Shown here: positions 6,241-11,812 of the stretch, in pieces | Numbering within the stretch: the first letter of the stretch is position 1 | Layout of the letters: each line of letters opens with the position of its first letter | Origin: an uncultured Dyadobacter sp. | GTDB lineage: Bacteria > Bacteroidota > Bacteroidia > Cytophagales > Spirosomataceae | NCBI GenBank assembly: GCA_946481035.1 | Contig: CAMLNK010000037.1 | Span: 1 to 11,812, forward strand | Direction of reading: 5' to 3' | Length of the DNA stretch: 11,812 nucleotides | Program-made: the position numbers and the translations under genes | The notes under the pieces: generated by a model | The model's database searches: none | Told to the model about the DNA's origin: nothing | What the model saw: only the letters and a program-made list of their open reading frames with translations

Positions 6241-7134
6241 ATGATGAGGTATTTAAAAGCGATTTTCAGGGAATTCGTGCTGCTGGCGGGCTTATCAGCC
6301 GGGCTGTCGGGCATTGCTGTGGCCAACAGCGATGCGGTGCGTTTCTCTGAAAATGTGAATTTGTCGCTTAGGCGCACGGTCGACAACCTGCTGCGGGCCA
6401 ATGGCGATTCGCTTTCGCAGATCCCGCCGGTAAAACAGACGGACGCCAATACGTTTTCGGTGCAAATGGACCATATGTTCGATTATGACAAACTACCCGA
6501 AGTGCTGCAACGGTCCTTCGAAGCTTACCATATCGATCGTCCGTACAGCGTGGCCGTTTTGGATTGCAAAACCGGCGAAGTGAGCCTCGGTTACCAGTTT
6601 TTCGACCTGACACAGCCCGGGGGGATCGCGTGCAGGGGCCGCTCGCGCGAGGAGGGTTGCTACACATTGCAAGTCCGATTCACGCCAGAGATTCCCAAAC
6701 AACAGGCTGCCGGTAACACCTGGCTGCTAATTACCGCCGGCGGCACATTGGCGGGGCTTGGCTTCGTTGCCTGGAACCGGTCACGGCATAAAAAGGCGCC
6801 CGAAATCAGCCCGCAAAACATACTTGTTCCGCAATCCCGGATTGCATTCGCCAATTCGTGGCTGGATACGGCCAACCAGACGCTGTTCAACAGTGAAACC
6901 AGCCAGACATTAACATTCCGCGAAGCCAAATTGCTCTCATTGTTCGTCCGGAACATCAACCAGGTGCTGGAACGGGATGCTATCCTCAAATCGGTTTGGG
7001 AGGATGAGGGCGTTACCGTCGGCCGGAGCGTCGATGTATTCGTCTCGCGCCTCCGCAAAATGCTGGCGCCCGATCCGCAAGTCAAAATCACCGCCATTCA
7101 CGGCATAGGCTACAAAATGGAAGTCCATTCCTGA
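6241..7134 (+). CDS. Membrane-anchored one-component regulator: periplasmic sensor plus C-terminal winged-helix domain (297 aa)
   Basis: The N-terminus is a hydrophobic signal or anchor (about 8-28). A periplasmic domain follows (about 29-155) with three cysteines: C109 in 'LDCKTGEV', C131 in 'IACRGR' and C140 in 'EGCYTL'. A transmembrane helix spans about 161-178 ('WLLITAGGTLAGLGFVAW'), then a basic stop-transfer 'NRSRHKK'. Residues about 200-296 form an OmpR/PhoB-type winged helix: 'LTFREAKLLSLF', 'ERDAILKSVWEDEGVTVGRSVDVFVSRLRKML' (recognition helix) and 'ITAIHGIGYKM' (wing). There is no receiver domain, so it should sense directly across the membrane, like ToxR or CadC but with the DNA-binding domain at the opposite end. 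The start is ATG at 6241, with a second ATG immediately after. Only 8 nt separate it from the permease gene, so the two are surely cotranscribed. The likely target is the TTTACA array at 5636-5668. Confidence 0.9.
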   Translation: MMRYLKAIFREFVLLAGLSAGLSGIAVANSDAVRFSENVNLSLRRTVDNLLRANGDSLSQIPPVKQTDANTFSVQMDHMFDYDKLPEVLQRSFEAYHIDRPYSVAVLDCKTGEVSLGYQFFDLTQPGGIACRGRSREEGCYTLQVRFTPEIPKQQAAGNTWLLITAGGTLAGLGFVAWNRSRHKKAPEISPQNILVPQSRIAFANSWLDTANQTLFNSETSQTLTFREAKLLSLFVRNINQVLERDAILKSVWEDEGVTVGRSVDVFVSRLRKMLAPDPQVKITAIHGIGYKMEVHS

Positions 7135-7142
7135 TTCAATCC

Positions 7143-9551
7143 ATGTTCAAAACCTTTCTTAAAATCGCAGTGCGTCAGCTCTGGCAGGGACGGCTGTATG
7201 CGGTGATCAACATCACCGGCCTTGCCGTCGGTACCGCCTGTATGCTTTTCGCAGCCATTTACATCGCCGACGAGCGCAGCTTCGACCGTTTTCACACGAA
7301 CGCCCCTAACCTTTACCGCATTACCAGCACTTACCGCGAGCGCGGGGAGCTCATTTCGAGCGGAGGCACCGGACAGGTGCAAGGCCCTGCATTCCAGGCA
7401 CGCATGCCCGAGATCACGCATTATGCACGCGTGATGGGCGGGGACATTTACGGTGATGTGCGGCATGCACATAATGCATTGAAATTGCAGCTGCTCTTCG
7501 TCGACGCTTCATTTTTTGATGTGTTTACATTCCCGTTGCTCCAGGGCGACGGCCGGACTGCATTGCAAAATGTCAGTTCGGTGGTGATTACCAGGCGCAC
7601 GGCCCTAAAATTCTTTAACCGCACCGATGTGGTCGGGGAGCTGCTGCAAATGGATGCCGATCCCTCGGCGATGCGGATCGGAAAGCCGCTGGTCATTACG
7701 GGTGTAGCGAAAGATCCACCGGCCAATTCATCGGTTCAATTCGATATCCTGTTTCCTTTCGAATTTATGAAGGTGTCATTCGACGATACCAGCTGGCTGA
7801 ACGCCTATCTGGGGACATTCGTCGTGCTGCGCCCCGACGCCCTGCCCGGCCAGGTAATCCGCAAGTTCAACCGGATTGCGGGTGCATTGTCCCAAACCCA
7901 GCGGAAGGACCATCCCGAAGCTTCGGCCATCACCTATGGCCTGCAAAAAATGACGGACATTCACCTGAACAGCCAGGCTATCCCCAACGAGAACGGCGAA
8001 TCCGGCATTGTGAATACGAGCAGGCCCATTTACTCCTACATTTTCATAGGAATGGCCGGGTTTATTTTGCTGATGGCGAGCATCAATTTCATTAATATTC
8101 ATATCGCCTCCTCGATGAAGCGTGCGAAGGAAGTAGGCATACGGAAAGCGACCGGCAGCAGCAGAGGCGCGATTGTCATACAGTTTCTTGGCGAATCGAC
8201 GATACTCGTCGGCATGTCGATGGTATTGGCGCTATTGCTCGTGTTTTTGTTCCTACCTGCATTTAATCATTTATCCCAAAAGCAAATAGCACTCACCCGA
8301 CTATGGAGCGCCGAACTGCTGGGCTGGCTTACCTTTATTTTCATGGTGAATATCGCGTGCGCCGCGCTCTACCCCGCCTGGCTGATTTCCAGGCTGACGC
8401 CGATTGAAACACTGTATTCCCGGACGCCGCTTGCGGGCAGAAACCCCGCCGGGAATGTGCTGATGGTTTTCCAGTTTGCGATGGCGATACTACTCGGCAT
8501 TGCGAGCATCGTATTTTACCGGCAAATGCATTTTATCAAATCCAAAAACCTGGGTTACAATCCTGATCAGATCGTTAAACTGGCTATTCAGGGTGTGAGG
8601 GATGTGCAGCAGGTTCACTCCCGCTTTCAGAACGAGCTGGCGGGTGATCCCGCATTCGGGGCGATATCGCTTGCGGGCGAATTTGGGAACCGTGATGTAG
8701 TGGTGAAAGGGCAAAAAATGCTTGCAAATGTACGTACGGTCGATTCGGATTATCTCCCGATGCTGGAAATGAAATTGCTCCAAGGCCGCAACTTCTCCCC
8801 TGCCTTTGCATCGGACGAAACTTTCGGGGTATTGGTCAATGAAGCATTTGTCAAAAAAGCAGGCATAGCCAATCCGATCGGCCAAATACTCCTGCCCGAC
8901 GACTATTTCGGCAAACGGGGGCTGACCATCGTAGGCGTAGTCGGCGATTTCCATTTCAATTCGCTCAAAGAACGGATAGGCCCGATGATCATGCCGATGA
9001 GTACCCATTACGGAGGCGGGGAGTTGTGGATTAAAATCTCCCAAAACAAAGAGCAGTACGCCATTAAGAAGCTTGAAACAACGTTCAGGAAGGTCTTGCC
9101 CGACGCTGTTTTTGAATACACATTCCTGCACGATGCGAACACCCGCGCCTATGCGACCGAGCTCCGCTGGCAGCAGATTATCACTCTGGCGACCATCGTG
9201 GCCGTGGTAATTTGCAGTTTGGGACTGTTCGGTCTTGCCCACCTGGCCATCGCGCAGCGCCGGCGCGAAACGGGTATCAGGGTCGTGCTGGGCGCCACGG
9301 GTTATGACATCGCCGCCGGCTTTTCCAAAAACTTCATCCGCATTATTTTCACCGCCGTACTCCTTGCCTCCGTAGCAGGACATTACCTGATGCTTTCCTG
9401 GCTTGGGCATTTTGCCTATCATGCGGGCCTGCCATGGTGGGTGTACGCGTGCTCCGGCGCGGTGGCGCTGGTGCTGGCATTGCTCACAGTATTTGCCCAG
9501 GCGCTGAGGGCGGCCGCAGCCGATCCCGTGAAGGTTTTACGATCAGAATAA
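7143..9551 (+). CDS. MacB/FtsX-family ABC transporter permease, duplicated-domain type (802 aa)
   Basis: A complete permease. It has an N-terminal helix (about 20-41) followed by the canonical 'DERSFDRFH', a first periplasmic domain (about 45-290), a first FtsX domain (about 295-410) with 'KEVGIRKATGSS', a helix near 435-460 ('VLMVFQFAMAILLGIASIVFY'), a second periplasmic domain with 'MKLLQGRNF' and 'VLVNEAFVKKAG', and a second FtsX domain with 'RETGIRVVLGAT' ending 'DPVKVLRSE'. It lacks an ATPase domain; the soluble ATPase at 9786 is the obvious partner. It starts 8 nt after the membrane regulator gene, which suggests the sensor controls, or is coupled to, this transporter. Export of an envelope-active compound or peptide is plausible by analogy with MacB, but the substrate is not shown. 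Confidence 0.94.
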   Translation: MFKTFLKIAVRQLWQGRLYAVINITGLAVGTACMLFAAIYIADERSFDRFHTNAPNLYRITSTYRERGELISSGGTGQVQGPAFQARMPEITHYARVMGGDIYGDVRHAHNALKLQLLFVDASFFDVFTFPLLQGDGRTALQNVSSVVITRRTALKFFNRTDVVGELLQMDADPSAMRIGKPLVITGVAKDPPANSSVQFDILFPFEFMKVSFDDTSWLNAYLGTFVVLRPDALPGQVIRKFNRIAGALSQTQRKDHPEASAITYGLQKMTDIHLNSQAIPNENGESGIVNTSRPIYSYIFIGMAGFILLMASINFINIHIASSMKRAKEVGIRKATGSSRGAIVIQFLGESTILVGMSMVLALLLVFLFLPAFNHLSQKQIALTRLWSAELLGWLTFIFMVNIACAALYPAWLISRLTPIETLYSRTPLAGRNPAGNVLMVFQFAMAILLGIASIVFYRQMHFIKSKNLGYNPDQIVKLAIQGVRDVQQVHSRFQNELAGDPAFGAISLAGEFGNRDVVVKGQKMLANVRTVDSDYLPMLEMKLLQGRNFSPAFASDETFGVLVNEAFVKKAGIANPIGQILLPDDYFGKRGLTIVGVVGDFHFNSLKERIGPMIMPMSTHYGGGELWIKISQNKEQYAIKKLETTFRKVLPDAVFEYTFLHDANTRAYATELRWQQIITLATIVAVVICSLGLFGLAHLAIAQRRRETGIRVVLGATGYDIAAGFSKNFIRIIFTAVLLASVAGHYLMLSWLGHFAYHAGLPWWVYACSGAVALVLALLTVFAQALRAAAADPVKVLRSE

Positions 9552-9585
9552 CCTCGTTTTTCTCCTGCTGCACCATTGTCCGAAA

Positions 9586-9626
9586 CGCGTCCGATTGCGT
9601 ACACATTTTGTACGGTATCGGACGCG
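9586..9626. promoter_or_regulatory. 41-nt two-part inverted repeat, possible upstream activator site or RNA hairpin
   Basis: CGCGTCCGAT (9586-9595) pairs perfectly with ATCGGACGCG (9617-9626). Inside, after a 2x2 mismatch (TG/GT), CGTACA (9598-9603) pairs with TGTACG (9609-9614) around the loop CATTT. That gives 16 bp of pairing in 41 nt. No T-run follows, so it is not a standard terminator for the permease ending at 9551. A further GTCCGA lies 11 bp upstream of the one in the left arm (9578-9583). Its centre is about 120 bp before the transcription start predicted from the 9702 element, a usual distance for an enhancer-type activator site. Confidence 0.6.
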
Positions 9627-9701
9627 CGCACATCAGGAAAGATCAAAAACAATATGATAATCAATGCATTATACTTTTGGCAAGGCTTTTTAAAATAGGA
9701 G

Positions 9702-9717
9702 TGGCATAAGAGAGGCG
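9702..9717 (+). promoter_or_regulatory. Possible sigma-54 (-24/-12) promoter for the ATPase-TolC operon
   Basis: TGGCA (9702-9706) and GC (9715-9716) have the fixed GG-N10-GC spacing of sigma-54 promoters (TGGCAC-N5-TTGCA). Seven of the core positions agree, but the -12 side is poor (AGGC instead of TTGC). The predicted start near 9728 leaves a leader of about 58 nt. The dyad at 9586-9626 would serve as the upstream activator site. No sigma-54 activator is encoded in the window. Confidence 0.35.
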
Positions 9718-9727
9718 GATGTAAGCA

Positions 9728-9759
9728 TTTGTTTTTAAAACGGGTTGTCCGTAATTACA
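9728..9759 (+). promoter_or_regulatory. Alternative weak housekeeping promoter before the ATPase gene
   Basis: TTTG at 9728-9731 is followed after 20 nt by TAATTACA (9752-9759), which keeps the TA and central T of the Bacteroidota -7 element but loses the final TTG. It competes with the sigma-54 reading of the same leader and is the weaker sequence match of the two promoter types. Confidence 0.22.
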
Positions 9760-9785
9760 TACCAAATCTCAAACTCCAATTTTTT

Positions 9786-10448
9786 ATGATCCAGTTAGAA
9801 AAGATATCCAAATATTACCCGGCAGGTTTTGGCAAAACATACGTGTTGCGCCACATTGATTTGAACATTAAAGAAGGTGAGTTTGTATCGATCATGGGCC
9901 CGTCGGGCTCCGGCAAATCCACCCTGTTACATATATTAGGCTTGCTCGAAGAGCCATCCGAAGGCGAGTACCTTTTCCTCGACGAGCCGGTTCAGAAACT
10001 CTCCGAAAAGAAACGCACCGAATTGCACCGCCACCACATCGGTTTTGTGTTCCAGGCCTACCACCTGATCGACGAACTGACGGTTTATGAGAACATCGAA
10101 ACGCCGCTTTTGTACAAAGGCACGTCGTCGTCGGAGCGCAAGAGCCGCGTTGCGGAATTGCTCGACCGCTTCAATATGGTGGCCAAAAAAGACCTGTTCC
10201 CGCACCAGCTTTCGGGCGGCCAGCAGCAGCTTGTAGGCGTTGCCCGGGCGATCGTGCATAACCCGAAAGTGATTTTCGCCGACGAACCGACCGGTAACCT
10301 GCATTCGGAGCAGGCGATCGAGATCATGGAATTATTTCAAAAACTTAACCAGGAAGACAAAGTCACCATCGTTCAGGTAACCCACTCGGAATTGAATGCG
10401 GGTTATGGCAACCGGATCGTACGGTTGAAGGACGGATGGCTGGCGTGA
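9786..10448 (+). CDS. ABC transporter ATP-binding protein, LolD/MacB type (220 aa)
   Basis: A soluble nucleotide-binding protein that powers MacB-like permeases. All motifs are present: Walker A 'GPSGSGKST' (38-46), Q-loop Gln90, signature 'LSGGQ' (142-146), Walker B 'VIFADE' (162-167, catalytic Glu167), D-loop 'GNLHS' (170-174) and H-loop His200. After the signature the helix reads 'QQLVGVARA' where LolD/MacB usually have 'QQRVAIARA', a variant I believe recurs in Bacteroidota. The start is ATG at 9786, which gives the standard N-terminus '[11 protein letters not shown]'; a longer TTG-initiated form from 9729 would add 19 residues unlike the family. Length is normal for a stand-alone ATPase. 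The TolC-family gene follows after 20 nt. It is the only ATPase in the window and probably serves one or more of the three permeases. Confidence 0.96.
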   Translation: MIQLEKISKYYPAGFGKTYVLRHIDLNIKEGEFVSIMGPSGSGKSTLLHILGLLEEPSEGEYLFLDEPVQKLSEKKRTELHRHHIGFVFQAYHLIDELTVYENIETPLLYKGTSSSERKSRVAELLDRFNMVAKKDLFPHQLSGGQQQLVGVARAIVHNPKVIFADEPTGNLHSEQAIEIMELFQKLNQEDKVTIVQVTHSELNAGYGNRIVRLKDGWLA

Positions 10449-10468
10449 CCTAACTCAATCTATTAGCC

Positions 10469-11782
10469 ATGAAACGCTTTATTTTACTTTTCTGCTTACT
10501 GCCTTTGCTCGGGCGGGCGCAAACCAAGCTGAGCCTCGCCGAGTGTGTGGACCTGCTGGCCAAAAACAACCTCATTTACCAGCAGGGGACATTGCAGGCG
10601 GAAGCGGCGCAGGCCCAGTTGCGGCAGACAAAATCGCAGATTCTCCCTCAGATCTACATTTCGGCGAACCAAAGTCTTAACCTCGGCCGCAGTATCGACC
10701 AGTACACCAATGCGTATATTGACCAGCTTTACACTTATAACTCGGTGAGTACGGGCTTTCAAATGCCGGTTTTCCAGGCCGGCAGACTGCAAAATCAAGC
10801 GCGCCAGGGAACCCTGCTCAAAGAGTCAGCAATGGAGAACCGGACCGCCGTGCTGAATGCCCAGACGATCCTGCTCATGCAAGGGTACGTGAACGTACTC
10901 GCTACCAAAGCGTTACTGGAAGCCGCCGACCAGCAGGTAGCATCGTCGCAGCAGCAGGTGGACAAAGTGCAAAAGCAGGTAAATGCCGGAACAGCGGGGA
11001 ACAACCTGCTGGCGGAAATAAAGGCGCAGTTGGCGAACGACAAATTCTTGCAGGTAACGGCACTCAGCAATTACCGTACGGCGCGTCTCGCATTGTTTCA
11101 GCGCATGAACATCACGCCCGACGATAATGTCGATTTTGAACCGCTGATACCTAAGGAAAACATCACACCCGCAGCCGCCAATGCGACCGAACTGTATGAT
11201 AACGCGTCGAAATCTTTTCCGGAAATCCGCAGCGCGGAGCTTAATCGCGAGAGTTATAAGTATCTGGTGAAGTCGATCAAGGCATTGAACTATCCGTCGC
11301 TGGACCTGAATACCAATGTGCGGGCGTTTTACGCTTCCACGAACAAGAACCTCGACTATTTCAACCAGTTGAATGCCACACGAAACGGTTCCATCACCCT
11401 CGGGCTGAATATCCCGATCATGGGCCGCTGGGTAACCCGGCCGCGTGTGGAGCTGGCCAAAGTACAGGAGCGCCAGGCGCAAAATACGCTCGACATTACC
11501 AACCAGCAGCTCCGCCAGGCGATCGAGACAGCCGTACTGAACCTGAATGCCATGGCCGACAAGCATGCCGCGGCAGAAGGGCAGGTAGAATCGCTGGGAG
11601 CGGCATTTGCGGTGGTCGAAAGCAAGTTCAATGCAGGGGTATCGAGCATTTTCGAATACACGCTCTCCAAAGCGAAACTTGCACAGGCACAAGGCATTGC
11701 CATTCAGGCGAAATATGATTACCTGATGCAACAGAGATTGTTACAATACTTCCGCCAGGGAAACTGGGAAGGGGTGTTTTAG
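10469..11782 (+). CDS. TolC-family outer-membrane efflux protein (437 aa)
   Basis: An outer-membrane channel component of tripartite export. A short signal peptide ('MKRFILLFCLLPLLGRAQ') ends at a typical Bacteroidota cleavage site before Gln. The body holds two outer-membrane-efflux repeats of long alpha-helical coiled coil, rich in Ala, Gln and Leu (for example around 'ADQQVASSQQQVDKVQKQVNAG'). The early motif 'SLNLGRSIDQYTNAYI' is characteristic of Bacteroidota members. The C-terminal 'VVESKFNAGVSSIFEYTLSKAKLAQAQ' is the usual end of the second repeat. The frame runs to TAG at 11780-11782 and the length is normal. It is cotranscribed with the ATPase at 9786; an HlyD/MacA-type periplasmic adaptor, absent from the window, would be expected next downstream. 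Confidence 0.95.
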   Translation: MKRFILLFCLLPLLGRAQTKLSLAECVDLLAKNNLIYQQGTLQAEAAQAQLRQTKSQILPQIYISANQSLNLGRSIDQYTNAYIDQLYTYNSVSTGFQMPVFQAGRLQNQARQGTLLKESAMENRTAVLNAQTILLMQGYVNVLATKALLEAADQQVASSQQQVDKVQKQVNAGTAGNNLLAEIKAQLANDKFLQVTALSNYRTARLALFQRMNITPDDNVDFEPLIPKENITPAAANATELYDNASKSFPEIRSAELNRESYKYLVKSIKALNYPSLDLNTNVRAFYASTNKNLDYFNQLNATRNGSITLGLNIPIMGRWVTRPRVELAKVQERQAQNTLDITNQQLRQAIETAVLNLNAMADKHAAAEGQVESLGAAFAVVESKFNAGVSSIFEYTLSKAKLAQAQGIAIQAKYDYLMQQRLLQYFRQGNWEGVF

Positions 11783-11785
11783 GCG

Positions 11786-11812
11786 GTAAGCTATAAGCAG
11801 TAAGCTATAAGC
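11786..11812 (+). repeat. Direct repeat at window edge, two 13-bp copies with 14-bp period
   Basis: GTAAGCTATAAGC occurs at 11786-11798 and 11800-11812, separated by one A, four bases after the TolC stop codon. The array may continue beyond the window. The 14-bp period matches that of the unrelated repeat at 1165-1190, and both are just downstream of transporter genes. Confidence 0.8.

Noticed and set aside
8490..9422. Open frame of 310 codons on the minus strand
   Set aside because: It lies wholly antisense to the well-supported permease at 7143-9551. The translation has no recognisable motif and looks like a codon-bias shadow.
9678..9693. A second TGGCA match, upstream of the proposed sigma-54 promoter
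   Set aside because: The -24 half fits (TGGCAAG) but the position of the near-invariant GC holds TA, so it fails the -12 requirement.
9729..9785. Upstream TTG start for the ATPase
   Set aside because: The 19 extra residues have no counterpart in the family, whereas ATG 9786 gives the standard N-terminus.
10913..11731. Open frame of 272 codons on the minus strand
   Set aside because: It is antisense to the TolC-family gene, with a Cys-, His- and Arg-rich, low-plausibility composition and no motif.

Overview
The window looks like chromosomal DNA of a Bacteroidota bacterium, most likely a cytophagal such as Dyadobacter or Spirosoma (inference). Three things suggest this. It carries several MacB/FtsX-type permeases of about 800 residues with a duplicated architecture. 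Its TolC-family protein has the Bacteroidota-style 'NLGRSID..TN' motif. An exact TAnnTTTG promoter element lies ahead of one operon, and Shine-Dalgarno sequences are scarce. No rRNA, tRNA, CRISPR array, transposase or phage gene was seen.

Layout, left to right. (1) 1-3682, plus strand: the C-terminal half of one ABC permease, a 157-bp spacer full of short repeats, then a complete but divergent permease of 790 aa. (2) 3788-4217, minus strand: a small A+T-rich island with an intact 77-aa putative antitoxin followed by the wreck of its PIN-domain toxin, whose two ends survive in different frames with the middle deleted. (3) 4271-5515, minus strand: an MFS exporter of the EntS/MFS_3 type, probably starting at TTG, with a perfect inverted repeat just upstream. 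(4) 5516-5744: a divergent control region with three helically phased TTTACA repeats directly ahead of a good Bacteroidota promoter. (5) 5745-9551, plus strand: a tight three-gene unit encoding a secreted protein of unknown function, a membrane-anchored winged-helix regulator with a periplasmic sensor, and an 802-aa MacB-like permease. (6) 9552-9785: a leader with a 41-nt two-part hairpin and a possible sigma-54 promoter. (7) 9786-11782, plus strand: a LolD/MacB-type ATPase and a TolC-family outer-membrane protein, with 14-bp repeats at the window's right edge.

The core is a MacB-like tripartite export module: separate permeases, one soluble ATPase and an outer-membrane channel. The periplasmic adaptor is absent and is presumably encoded downstream. 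Regions 4 and 5 suggest that a one-component membrane sensor with an OmpR/PhoB-type DNA-binding domain controls its own operon, including a permease, through the phased repeats. This circuit is an inference, but it is specific and testable. The clearest surprise is the gutted PIN toxin beside an intact antitoxin.
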